The notes beneath the pieces are model-generated. The model did not search any database. It was not told where the DNA came from and saw only the letters and a program-made list of their open reading frames with translations. Of a DNA stretch of 64,000 bases, positions 44,001 to 55,291 are shown one piece after another. The stretch's first letter is position 1. Every line of letters starts with the position of its first letter. The DNA is taken from NCBI RefSeq assembly GCF_040581485.1, contig NC_090134.1:18901501-18965500 (forward strand), in the 5' to 3' direction. The stretch is from Linepithema humile (Eukaryota > Arthropoda > Insecta > Hymenoptera > Formicidae). The position numbers and the translations under genes are program-made.

Positions 44001-46120
44001 CGAGTTATTCGTATATCTTACGATGGATCTCACAATGTGTGTGATATGCTAAGTCCTTTTTTATTGTTTTCTAATATTTTTGCGTTGCGAATGTAATATA
44101 ATTTGATTTGTTTTATTTATATTTTATTTCATTTATGTTTATTTAAAAATTTGTCATTACGTTGAATTAAAATTTCCAAAAAATGTGTAAAATTTATTTT
44201 ATTATTTAAAAAATAAGATATTTGTGTGTGTGCTTGTGATATCTTGCGGATATTTATGCATATATGTTACGTAATGCTATGTATATATTTTTTGTTTAAT
44301 GTACCGGTAATTCGACGTACAGAAGCGTATCGTTTAAAATCGCGTAACTTTCTACTTTATGAATAAATGCTTGTCACTGAGAAAGTATCTATTACTTCAA
44401 AATTTTTAATATAATGAAATAAACAATCGCCGTATCTTATAAAAAAATAATGTCGCATTGCTTCACGTCTATATCGGATTCTATAATCAGATTGTATAGA
44501 TTAATCTTTCTAATCACATAAAATTGTCTTAAATTGAAAGCGATGTTACGAACATCGACAAGAATGTTCGTAAAGTTCTAATCACGCAAGTTGGCAAACC
44601 ACTCTCGCTCATACTCGAAAGCTACGGCGAAAGCGGAGCTCGTTCCTTCCGTTTTACTAATTTGGCGACTTAGCTTTTCTTGATGTCTCACTATCGTAAT
44701 AGGTTTTCCCGCCCAAATTCGTCAGTTGAATATGCATGGCTTTTAAGAACTATAGTATTACAACAATCTTTAACAAAATAGATGCTTATCAAAAAGATTG
44801 GAAGAAAAAGTATGATATAATTGATAGACTAAATTTAATAAAATAGTTTTCATATATTGCGTCTCAGAATGACTGTTTGCTGAATAAAACGTTTTGCTAT
44901 ATGTGCAAAAAATATTTCACTAAAAATTACTATTGTACCGATTTTAAATCATTTTTTAATAAAATAATATCTTTTGTTATACTCATCGACGTGTAAAGCG
45001 ATAGCAAACGAGATGTTCTCCATCTCGACGTTTTTGTCGCAATCTCATGAATATGTATTGTTGCTTTCGTTCGCGGCTAACAGCTTCGAATCTAGGTATA
45101 TGGGACAATCCTCCGTTTGAGATAAACTGATAAACGGCTTCCTATTACGCGTGAGTTACTGCAGATTTGTACGTTTCGTTGCGGTGGCTGCGACGGTGTG
45201 AAGTTGTTTAAAGTCGGGACGAAACTTCGCCTATCTCTACGGAGGAACAATGATAATACGTTTCACATTCATTACATTGGCATCGCATTGCTCCAATAAT
45301 GGAGCACAAGTATACGCGCTAAATAACTCATGTATATGACTCAGTTTCATTGCATTGACCCAGAGAGGTTTAGTCATGTAGAATGCGGTTAGAAAAAAAT
45401 GTAGTTTCAGCGAGCATTATTAAGTCTCACAAACCTTGTACCTTTCAATCGAACTTGTTATTGTGAGAAAGAGCGCAAACACATTTAATTTCTATCTGCC
45501 AAATTGTAATAAAAATGTTTATTCAGTTTATTAATAACTTAATAATTAATAGTATATCAAAAAGAAAAAAACATTTTTAATTAAGTTTACTTTATCAAGT
45601 TCATAAAGTTATCTCATAAAACTAATGAAGCAATCAGTCATAGTATGTTTGCGGAATTATATCTTTTCGCGGAAAAATAAACAATCGATCTACTGCCATT
45701 ACATAATTATAACTTCATGCTAGACGGTTCATGGTATTCTCATAAACTGCAAAGGCCATCGGGGCAAAGAAAACAGACGCGTGCAAGAATGTCAAAGTTT
45801 ACCAGACTATACGATTAAGTTGCCATTAATTCCGGCAAGCTATAGAATAAACACGATTGAAATGCGATTCGATTCGCTGACCACGGGAATTGATTTAAAT
45901 CGATCCGTGCTATTGTGCAAAACTACAATCACTCTAATCCCTGGCAACAACAACGAGGAAGACGAATTGGGGCGTGTACGCGTCGTTTAAAAGATAAAAA
46001 CCGCGCGGTTCAGTCGGGCTATCGCGCACTCGTTATGTCAATTAAATGTCGATGCAATGCGCGTCCGATTGCGCGCGCCCGCGTAACGCACGATAAACGT
46101 CATTTAACTTTCCAGTCTTC

Positions 46121-46153
46121 GTTAATTATTACCGATAGTCGATTAATTATTAT
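46121..46153. promoter_or_regulatory. Paired TTAATTATTA homeodomain-type sites
   Basis: GTTAATTATTACC and GATTAATTATTATG lie 20 bases apart in a moderately GC-rich patch (45.8-46.25 kb) about 2.2 kb upstream of the torso-like start codon. Further AT-core sites (TTAAACGTTAAATTAATTT) follow at about 46.17 kb. The spacing suggests a homeodomain-responsive element; this is inference from motif content only. Confidence 0.28.
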
Positions 46154-47599
46154 GCGCTCCCACGAAGCTTCATTAAACGTTAAATTAATTTCTATCACGA
46201 TCATCTATTATAACTACTATACCGCGTTTCACGGTCCGTTACGAATACATTATTCATAGATAGCCATCTATAAACGAAGCCGATCGTCAGAAAGGTTGAA
46301 TAATTCTCATCGCGAATAAATTATTTGTAAATGTGTTATTTACAGATATACTTCAAACGTTTTTGCTATTTGATGGTAGAAAGTAGACGGGTCGGGCTGA
46401 CTTCGTTGTCTTTGCCGGACCTAATCCATCGACTCCGTTTCCCTTTGCGGGGACAAGTAATTTCATCTCTTCGATTGAACGACAGAAAACTTAATTACTA
46501 CCGCGCGTGTCGGCGTAGCCCTGCGGGCAAAGCTAAAGTTCCGTCTCGAACTCTGACCGCCCTTGATGGGATTTCCAAAGCAAGTTACGCTTCTATTGAA
46601 CCACATCATTCTCCTCTTCCACTTTGTTGAACGTCGATGATGCGTCGTGAGGCATTTGTGTATTTCCGGGTGCATTCAATTTTCAATATTGCCTTAATGC
46701 TACTTCTGCGGCCGAGTGTGTCGTACGTCTGTCATAAATTTATATATTTTTTTTAAGCTAGTGTCCATAAGGAAGAAGTATCCATTCGACTGGTAGGCGG
46801 TTAATTTCACTTTCACTCGACTGCACTTCGGTCCTTTGTCGACCCTGCTAAACGCGGAGAATGCGAAAGTGTGTGTGTCTGTCTGCCATATATACGTCGG
46901 TGTATTTGATGTCACATACGGGCGGATATGCTTAATTGAGTGAAAACATTAAGAGACGTATATTAATTATCTCTCATTAGTGATGCAGAAGTCGTTCCTG
47001 TCCTAACAATTTCTCACTCGAGGATCTTTTGATGAAATTTAACTTTTATTATCTAGTTGTAATACATGACATCGTTTTCTTGAAAAAAGGAATCATAGTG
47101 CTTCAAATCGTTTGTATTTCATGCATTATTCATTAACTTGCGGCTCTTATTCAGTTGAATAGCTATTCTTCTGCATCCGAAAAAAAAACGGATAAATAAC
47201 ATTCTATTTCAATAAAATTATTTTTTCTTTCTCTGTTTTTCTTCGCGCTTTCTTACATTAACTTTCTTAAATTAAATCCGAGAATCAGATTTATAACGGA
47301 AAGGAGCAATCTTGCTAATTTGAAAGTGCTTTGCAAAGCTGTTACTGTTTCTTATTTATCAGCGTCAACTTGTTTTTGCATTCCTTCGGGACTACGTTAC
47401 ATTCGTGACACTCATGCGGTTGCACTCTTCATTCAGATTCAAATTGCAGAGTAGGCAGTGCTCTTCATTCAAATTCTAATCCTGAGAAATGGACTACGTC
47501 AATGTGTCGTTATTATAATAAGTGTGCACTTCGCTATACAGCTGGTCTCTCGATTTCTTCATTAATCTTCCACTCATCCCGAAAGTATAATTCGAGATT

Positions 47600-48408
47600 G
47601 TCGACGTGTCAAGGCGACTTGGATATTCATTATCATCGTCTGCATCATTACGATGTCAGTGCAAGGTGTCCGCCTCCGTACCGAGACGCGATGAAGTGAA
47701 ACGGATGCGGGACGGCCGACGTCATGCAGACGCCGGCCCACTCGTCGCCGGTTGCGTGGAAGAAATCCACGTGGAGAAAATCATATATTCGTCGTCTTCC
47801 TGATCGGAGGCTAGAAGGAGCGAATTATCGAATCCAAATATGTGCGGAGGAAAAGAGAGGCTTTAGACGCACGGAGTACACCGGTAAATCAAAGTATTCG
47901 TCCAGTACGGAGCAGGTGGGGATGAAGGCCGCTCGTGCGAACGCCTCGGCGGCACACACCTAGACCTACATAAGCACGCGGCAACGCGGCGACGACGACT
48001 TCGTGCACGTGTGGTCGGAAACCGGTAGTTGCGACGACGGCGCGCAACTTCCTCACGCTCGACATAGGCGATTCTTAGTATTACAAGCTTTGCAAGATGC
48101 GAGTGTCATTTGACGATGCGAAATTCGATAGACTGAACTGATTCTCTGACATTTATGACGTAAATTAATGGTGAATGATTGAATTAATGATAAATATCGC
48201 TGTTGCTAAGTAGCAACTTAATTTATGTTATACTTAATAGTACATTTGCATAACATCTTATAGATCATCCAATAGTGTTGATTAATTCTACAGATTCGCA
48301 GAAACACGTTTCTTCTTCGAAGAATATTTTAATATTTTACAAAGAGACAAGCGATATATCTTAGCCGTTTGTTATTTGTTTAGAAATCTCATTCGCAATC
48401 GGTTTCAG
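47600..48408 (+). promoter_or_regulatory. Region upstream of torso-like, with GC-rich patch
   Basis: A GC-rich patch (47.64-48.06 kb) precedes 350 bases of AT-rich DNA and then the acceptor (AATCGGTTTCAG, ending 48408) of the exon that carries the torso-like start codon. An upstream non-coding exon must therefore exist. The patch is the nearest candidate for promoter and first exon; a donor-like CACCG then GTAAATC occurs at about 47.88 kb. No start site or core promoter motif could be fixed. Confidence 0.3.
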
Positions 48409-48437
48409 GTATCCCTGATCCAGGCAACGGACCAGAG

Positions 48438-50509
48438 ATGTGGCCACGCACGCGGTTCTTTCTCGTAGCGTCAACGCTCGCGCTGCTGATCGACGTCTAC
48501 GCTACCAGGTCGCCACAGCTCGGCGGTGCCGTGAACGTCTTCAGCCGCTACGGTTACCTGAGTATCAGTATGCGAGTGGTGCCGCGTAACGATTCGGAGA
48601 CCTGGATATTCCGCGAACCCACCCTCGAGGTCTTTAAGGACGTCGGCCGAATGCCGGCCAAACAACGTCAAAGCAACAAAGCCGGCACCGCCGTCTTCGA
48701 CGGCGACTTCCACATGGAGTTTTGCGACAATATCAGGCACGTAATTATGCATATCTTAGTAAAAAATAAATAAAGTTAAGAAATTTATTTGTAGTGAAGT
48801 TTATATAGAGCCTAATTATCGAAATCGGAAATTTTTAATCCCCCTATAATGCTATCAATTCATGATGTAAGTAAATAACGCGATGTAAAATTTGTTAATT
48901 TTATGTAGATTAGATAAACATCCTTAATAAATCAAATAATGATAAATGCAAAAATATAATATGATATATTTTTATATTTGCAGACAGCTTCTACAAGCGT
49001 ACTTTCGTGATTTTACTTTCGAGAGGCTCGAGAGACCGTGGCGCGCCTTCACTGGAAGCTGGTCTAAAGCGGCTATAGCCAGGCATCTCGGTATAAATTC
49101 GTCCTTCATCACGGGTGATCACTGTTATGTCTTAGTGCGTGTCGCCAGATTCCGTGATAATCAACGACTCGCCGGCACCGCCGAGACCCTCACCCTCGAC
49201 GATTCCGTGTTGCGACAAACGGAAAACGTCACGATCGGTGATACCGCGAGCGTAGTGCGATTTATCAGAAATTTCGGCTCGCACTACATCGCTTCCTACG
49301 TTACGGGAAATTCACTCTATCAAGTAAGTTAAAGCATTAAAAACTAAGACAATAATTGTTAAATTGTAAAAATATTTTTAGCATAATAAAAAAATTGAAG
49401 TAAAAGTCTGAAAAAAACTGAAGCAATTTTATGAAAATAATAAATTTCTGCCTCTTATAGCATACTGATCCGTGATTCTGATTTATTAAATAACTGGTTT
49501 ATTGTAACAATAGGAGAAAGTACGCGATTAATGAATATTTCTCATAATTAAAACTTCTTTGAATGAAAAAAATGTACTTTGCATTATGCACGCGCGGTTA
49601 CGTAAAATTACAATCGATCCAATATCGCAACGATCGGAAAACGAGCATCAAAAAACGTTTCTTTGTGCATCTTCCTTAATTACGCGGTCTGTTGATCTCT
49701 GTCGCAATCGGCTTGGCATAAAAAGGATGCAGTCTCGGTTCAGTCTCGGTTCAGTCTCGGTTCAGTCTCGGTTAAATAAAAGTGAAACAGTGGCCTCATT
49801 TTACCATACACTCTCTCGCGTAACGGATGCGCAGCATCCTTATTTCCATTTACGCGTAAAAGCTGCACAGGAACGACTCATTATACAGAGTCTAGTTCTC
49901 ACCGATAGTTTACATCACCGCGGCAATATCAGTAAAAGTGTAATTATGTAATTTTGTTTTCTGAAATACACGATGCTGCAATCTAAATATCCAGTTTGTG
50001 ATCCTCATTAATTGGAAACGAATGAAATGACCCATCTCATTTTACATGTGTCAAATAGACGTCATTCAACAAACATATAACGAAATATCTAAGATATGTC
50101 TTTTTTTTTTTAGGTTTTCGTATACACTCCTCAGGTGTATTCGAGAATAAAGGAACGACTGAAAACACGTGGCGTGGCGGAACTATCGAATCTCGAGCTC
50201 AGCAACTACTTTTCGCCATGGTACGCGGAGCACATGGGTTCTATACAATCGGCAAGCGGCAACCGTAGTGTGGAAGCATGGGCTGTGCAACGTCTTCAAG
50301 TACAATATTACATCTTCACTTACGCCAGTCTACTAAAATTGCACGGCGACACGACGTTGCTCAAGCAACTGGACGGTCTATTGGGAGACGAAGCGCTACT
50401 GCAATTGCAATTGCGAACATTGGCGCCCGCTTTCAAGGATCCGAAGAGACGCGAGTGGTTTTTGGAAGTGATCGATAATTATTTCAAACTCTGGGAGGTC
50501 AATATGTGA
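48438..50509 (+). CDS. tsl: Torso-like, secreted MACPF-domain protein
   Basis: Three coding exons: 48438-48740 (or 48735), 48988 (or 48984)-49323 and 50114-50509, about 344 residues, close to the length of the fly protein. The start ATG follows an acceptor and 29 bases of 5' UTR. Residues 1-22 form a signal peptide (MWPRTRFFLVASTLALL). The body carries the MACPF signature as FGSHYIASYVTG (about residues 197-208), corresponding to the family's Y/W-G-T-H-[FY]-x6-GG. Exon 3 begins VFVYTPQVYSRIK and ends KLWEVNM. In Drosophila, Torso-like is secreted by polar follicle cells to localise activation of the Torso receptor at the egg poles and also acts in growth and developmental timing. Hymenopterans such as honeybee keep tsl although they lack trunk and torso, so the role here need not be terminal patterning. 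The exon 1-2 junction is ambiguous: a GT-AG choice gives NIRH-LLQAYF, a GC-AG choice gives NIRQLLQAYF, same length. Donors at 49324 (GTAAGT) and the acceptor at 50113 are strong. Confidence 0.93.
49730..49773. repeat. Four tandem copies of an 11-bp unit
   Basis: CAGTCTCGGTT is repeated four times without a mismatch inside intron 2 of torso-like. The unit is unlike the AT-rich intron around it. Perfect copies suggest recent slippage and likely length polymorphism. Confidence 0.95.
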
Positions 50510-51318
50510 TGACATAACACGTGCCTGTCACGGGTGAACTCAAAACGTTTAGAATACCGTCACACATTTGCGCTTAAAATCGACAAACGATCGCATGTGT
50601 GAGATTGGCGCAAGAATGCGAGTGATACTGATAATTCTGGCGCGATATGGGATGCGCAGTGCCTTTGAAAATGATTGAAATAGATTTAGCGTCCGTCACA
50701 ATTCCTCGACGCTAATTATATAGGTTCCTGTTGAACGGAATTGAAGGACATATCCTTCTGCCACATATATTGCAATAACGTAAACATGCGCAAACATGCT
50801 GTTATTGTTATAAATAAGTATTTATTCTTGTAATCATTAATAGAAAACGTCTTTATACGAATGTTTTTAATATATGACGAGCATTATTCATACAATTTTT
50901 GACTGAAGAACTTGGTGTAATGTACCATAAGTTCTTTACTTGAAATCGACTCGTTATCGTACAAAGGGTATATTTTAGGTGCAAAAGAGATTTGTGAGGT
51001 TTCTTTGTTTAACCCGATGTGCATTGTTGTATATGCAGTGAAATCAGGTCAATGGATTGTTATCCTGCTTTAGATATGATTTATATCTTCCTATAGTTAA
51101 TGTATCTTATATTAAATCTTATTTGTTTTATAAATCGGAGAATGTCTTTACATTTTTAGATAAATTGTTTTCGAGGGACGATATATTCGCAGATAAATTT
51201 CTACTGCGAATGTGGATTAATATTATAAAACGTATATATTATATAACAAATTGTAAAACAGTGAATATTAGTTGTAAAACAGTGAATTTGAAAAGATCAC
51301 GATCATATATAGTATGAT
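50510..51318. other. torso-like 3' UTR and intergenic DNA
   Basis: AT-rich sequence after the torso-like stop (TGA followed by a second in-frame TGA). AATAAG and ATTAATAG-type A-rich sites around 50.81-50.84 kb could serve polyadenylation, but no canonical AATAAA is unambiguous. No further exon seen. Confidence 0.45.
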
Positions 51319-51342
51319 TCATCGTGTGATCTCACACGATGA
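51319..51342. repeat. Perfect 24-bp palindrome
   Basis: TCATCGTGTGA, TC, TCACACGATGA: an uninterrupted self-complementary sequence with an 11-base arm, followed by GAAAAAAG. It lies between the 3' end of torso-like and the oppositely oriented exon-like unit at 51.96 kb, so it may mark convergent transcript ends or a dimer-binding site. Function unknown. Confidence 0.9.
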
Positions 51343-51959
51343 AAAAAGATTAGTGTATAACATTTAAAACTTATTAATATATTTTATACCTGGGTAAAAA
51401 ATATATTTTCTCTGCTTTAATAATTTCGGAGACAATATAATGCCTTTATACAACACAATAAATGAGATGCAAAGTCGAAAATAATATAAAATGCCATATT
51501 ATTAATGTATAAATTTAGTACATCATTGTTTGAAGCGGACAAACAAAGTGCACTTTTGATATGCGATATATCTTGCTCTGCCTTAATATTTTCATTTATA
51601 GGTAATTGAAACAAACAGCGTGAATAAGGACTCAACGAAAATAATGACAATACAAGAAACAAATGACATTATACAAGTACATTATTAATATAAAAAAATT
51701 GCATATGATTACAGACGAATTTTCATATTTTTTTCTTGCATTTTTGATATTTCATATTTTTTTTCATTTTATTACTTCATCAATCATATGATAATATTAG
51801 AATAAGAAAGCGATTGAAAGACAAATAATATCTGTTTATGTAAAAAAGAAAACATTAGAAGAAAAAATATTAAAATTTGACTGTAATTATGATTGTGTAT
51901 GTATGTGTTATCACACAAATTATGTATATATTTAAATAATAAAAAAGTGATAGACTCAC

Positions 51960-52085
51960 CAATTAAGAGATTGCAGTTTGCTCCACTTGTTGCAAATTCC
52001 TCCTTAGACTGCCTTGTGTCAGTAGAGATCGATGAGACGCATATTTCCGCATTTATATACAAATGTCAGTCCGCATATTTTATAC
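51960..52085 (-). other. Exon-like unit A (minus copy of repeated family)
   Basis: A minus-strand segment ending in a strong donor (TTAATTG then GTGAGTCTATC). Its last 40 bases, containing TTTGCAACAAGTGGAGC and AACTGCAA, match the corresponding parts of three other units (B at 54.09, C at 55.29, D at 55.49 kb). The matching frame reads EEFATSGANCNLLIG. Similarity to B extends upstream (ATTTCATCTTACGTTTG against ATTTTATCTCGCGTTTG) and into the intron (AACACATACATACACAAT in both), so A and B are a segmental duplication. The ATG found in B and D at the start of this frame is not kept here. Function unknown. Confidence 0.4.
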
Positions 52086-52139
52086 GTCGGGATACGCGAA
52101 ATGCAAACGTAAGATGAAATGTACTTTGTACCGTAATTA

Positions 52140-52945
52140 TGAGTTATACAAAATGTGTCAAATCAATCTGCATCATTTGTTAATAGCAAATACCTGAGGT
52201 TGTTTGGAGATGAAAGTCTTTATACCAAAATGTCGAGACTATAATAGTTTTTAAATGTAAAGTGTTTAAAGTTTTCTCTCGTCAATGTTTAGTATTATTA
52301 ATTCAACGGTAGCGATATTTTCGAGTGCTCGCAGCGTTGTTGACGAGTAAATGGCCAGAGAAATACTTGGAATTTAATTAAGCGAGAAACATAAATATGA
52401 TATGATTCAGTAAACAGCCATTCATTTACTGTGTTAAAACGAATTTATTTCCACTCAAGCACATAAATTTTTATATATCCTTATATGAGAAATCTCAGAA
52501 ATCTGCTATTAACGCGGTGATATGATTGGTCTGAGACACCTTGTATATCTTATATTATTTTTCAATCTATTGTCTAAATGATATTAAATTAAACAAATTG
52601 AATTAACTTATAATGCTGCACATCGTGCAGATAAGTCAATCCAATTAATTTTATTTTAATATCATTGAGAGAATAGAGATTTCAAAATATTGTATAATAT
52701 ATAAAATATTGCTATCATTTGTTAATAGAAGATTTTTGAGATTTCTTATATGGTAAGGATATAAAAATATGTGCGACGTGCCTAAGTGCGTGATTTTTGA
52801 TTAATTGATTAAATTTTAAAACACTCTTTATTTATAAACTATTGTAGCTTTGACATTTTGGTGTAAAGATTTTCGTCTTCAAATGAATTTGTTATTAACA
52901 GTGATATAGTTGGTTTAATCCATTCTGTATATTGAGCAACAGATA
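52140..52945. repeat. Large imperfect inverted repeat (foldback element)
   Basis: Two arms of several hundred bases face each other around the centre GCTGCACATCGTGCAG (52613-52628). Outer parts pair at 52226-52280 and 52807-52860 (CCAAAATGTC, ATAGTTT, AGTGTTT), middle parts at 52460-52515 and 52719-52782 (GCACATA, TATATCC, GAAATCTCA, AATCT, CTATTAAC) and inner parts at 52560-52612 and 52629-52690 (AATGATATTAAA). The left arm holds about 170 bases with no partner. GGTCTGAGACACCTTGTATAT in the left arm resembles repeat ends common in insect genomes. Read as a foldback transposable element or an inverted duplication of a repeat, later disrupted. Confidence 0.65.
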
Positions 52946-53681
52946 TTGTTCGAGAAATTATAAAAGTTATAATAGACTTATAATGAAAAATGTATTGTAC
53001 CGATACTTTTAAATTACTGTGCAAAAGGGACTCTTTTTGTACGTATTGTATTAAAAGATCTATAAATTTAACGATATCTGACAAAAAACAAGAAAACCAT
53101 TCGATGAAACATACGCCATAATTTAATTATAAGCAATTGTATCAATTACTTTTTCATTGTACCAATGAAATGCGCATATAACTTTAACAATTTGTTCCAA
53201 AACCATACTTTGACTTGCTCTTTTGTAAAAACGATTAAATTTATTAAGAAATTAAGTGAAAAACATTAAAATTATATTAAATATGATATCTTACAAGATT
53301 TATAATTTTATTTTCTACATTTAGATTTTTATACTTTCTTATATTTTTATATTTCTTCATAAAAAATTTTTTTTCTATATATATTTATATAATTTTCAAA
53401 ATTCTATAACAATTTAAGTAAATTTTACAGTTTATAAATAATAGATTGCATACTTTGTATAAAATTTCAAATTTTCTATTGTTAAATTAATTTTGTATTT
53501 TATTATTTATTTGTAAAAAATGCAAATCACAGATAAGAGTATAATTGTCAAAGTATTTTTCTTAGCAAAGTATGATTCTTAGCAATTATATAATAAATAT
53601 TAGTGAATAATGAGAGACTACAAATATCATCGTCATTTTAATACATATTATCATGCAAGTATAATAAATAAATTCACTCAC

Positions 53682-53723
53682 CGGTTGTTGTACCCTAACC
53701 TAAGTACGCTCTTTTAGCTGTAC
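53682..53723 (-). other. Small exon-like segment downstream of unit B
   Basis: A 42-base minus-strand segment bounded by an acceptor (TTTTTTCCAG) and a donor (ACAACCG then GTGAGTGAA). If spliced to unit B it continues the frame in phase as GTAKRAYLG and stops at TAG, closing a 26-residue reading frame. Splicing is predicted only; the segment is too short to judge by composition. Confidence 0.3.
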
Positions 53724-54089
53724 CTGGAAAAAATAAATATTTTAATATTAATAAATATTTTAATTATATAAATTATATTACTATATGAATTATATATATT
53801 ATATATATATAAATATTAATTATTATCTATATATTATTTAATTATTTTTATTTTGATGGAAACATTAAAATTATATGCAATTGCATAAATAATTCAAATA
53901 ATAATAAAATAATTTCAAAATTTTAATAATTAGAAAATGTTTTAACAAATCTTTTAATAAATAGTTCATGAAATAAATATTTAACATATACAAAATATAA
54001 TTGTGTATGTATGTGTTATTATGTTTTATCACTTGTAGGATAAATAAATAATAAATAGGTTTAAATAATGAACAAAGAATTGTGCTCAC

Positions 54090-54345
54090 CTGTTAGAATA
54101 TTGTAGTTTACCCCACCTGCTGCAGATTCCGTTCTCAACATCGTCAAGTTACCAGACAATTAGCTTCATTGATCGATGAATATTCACTTAATTACATATA
54201 TCACTGAATGAAAATTAACCCGCGCATTTTTTTTCTACGAATCACAAAGATTTACATCGCGAACTATTACGTTTCGATACACTAAACACAAACGCGAGAT
54301 AAAATACACACTATATCGCAACGTATCTGCGTGCATATTGAATAT
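54090..54345 (-). other. Exon-like unit B with micropeptide frame
   Basis: Minus-strand unit ending in a donor (CTAACAG then GTGAGCACAATTC). An ATG at 54139-54141 opens MLRTESAAGGVNYNILT, which splices in phase to the segment at 53682-53723. The core (GAATCTGCA, AAACTACAA) and the first 40 bases of the intron (TTTGTTCATTATTTAAA, CTATTTA) match unit D on the opposite strand, and the upstream region matches unit A. The upper boundary is not fixed; upstream lies a CpG-rich promoter-like stretch at about 54.8 kb. May be the first exon of a short non-coding or micropeptide transcript, or a repeat. No known protein recognised. Confidence 0.38.
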
Positions 54346-54769
54346 TATCAGTTTACACATTAAGCAATTCGCGATGTACTCAGAACGAGACGACTATTTT
54401 GATGACAACTTGTAGATACGAACATGATACGCAACTATGATTTATCTAATTCCAATTGAATTGCAACATGCCATATCTAAAATCATAAAACATATACTGC
54501 GCTTAGAATCTCTTAAGCAAATAGAAGAATTATTTTGCGTATTTATAGTAAATGCTTATTAAAATATACATACTCACTGGAATTGTAACCTATTTGAATG
54601 GATCGGCCGCCAAACGAGATCAACGCCGTTATCGCACATATCCACGGTAAATAATACGTTCCGGCAATCCCCCCCTTACTTTAATCGACACTCCCGATAA
54701 AAATTTACAGTAATTATGATCTTTAGTGCGTGATTATTACGGATAAAATGTTTGATTAAACAACTTACG

Positions 54770-54946
54770 TTCTGCAAAGTGTTCGCGCTCTCCGGAAAAG
54801 AAACGGAAAGGGCGCCATAGTAGCCAGTAGAGCGCGCAATAACCGGTAGAGTGCTCTACCGTCTATGTCACGTAATGCTATCCCGCCATTTTGTGTTACT
54901 TCCTGTTCTCTTCCACAAGCGCGCGAACGCTGTACGAGACGTGAGT
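54770..54946. promoter_or_regulatory. CpG-rich, probably bidirectional promoter
   Basis: A compact GC-rich stretch in AT-rich DNA, between the minus-oriented units A/B and the plus-oriented units C/D. It holds two GCCAT motifs (GGCGCCATAG at about 54811 and CCCGCCATTTTG at about 54884), the latter like a YY1/Pleiohomeotic site, the near-palindrome CGGTAGAGTGCTCTACCG (54844-54861), and ends in a plus-strand donor (CGAGAC then GTGAGTTA, intron from 54941). It most likely drives a plus-strand transcript whose next exons would be units C and D; minus-strand activity toward B is inferred from orientation. Confidence 0.4.
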
Positions 54947-55291
54947 TATTTAATCGAACATTTTATTTGTAATAATCGCGTAGTAAAAGTTTATAATTGT
55001 TACAAATTTTTGTCGGAAATATCGATTAAAGTGATAGACTATTGCCGGATCGTATGATATATTGCGGGTGTTCGCAGTTAACAGCGTATACAGTATCGAG
55101 TAGATCGCTGCGTTGTAAGATATTACTTTTTTAATCAATTTCAATTATTTGTATTTTTTATCTTACCTTTTGCATAACACGACGAATTTGCGACTCACAT
55201 TTTGATTTTTGAAAATAAAATAAGCCGATACTTTGTTCAGTATTTTCTATAGTATTGTAGTACAGAATTCTAATATTTATTGATTTTACAG

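Larger units (their letters stand above)
32561..47590. other. Long non-coding, AT-rich region
   Basis: Fifteen kilobases without a supportable exon. GC-richer patches at 37.3-37.8, 40.3-41.1, 42.4-42.8, 45.8-46.25 and 46.4-46.9 kb may be regulatory. Frames such as 35029-35334, 42555-42809 and 45781-45990 plus were inspected and show no domain, signal peptide or splice context. It could be intergenic or an intron of a 5' UTR of torso-like. Confidence 0.55.

Noticed and set aside
45781..45990. 69-codon plus frame
   Set aside because: Short, without domain, in a patch that looks regulatory.
48471..48752. 93-codon minus-strand frame
   Set aside because: Antisense shadow of torso-like exon 1.
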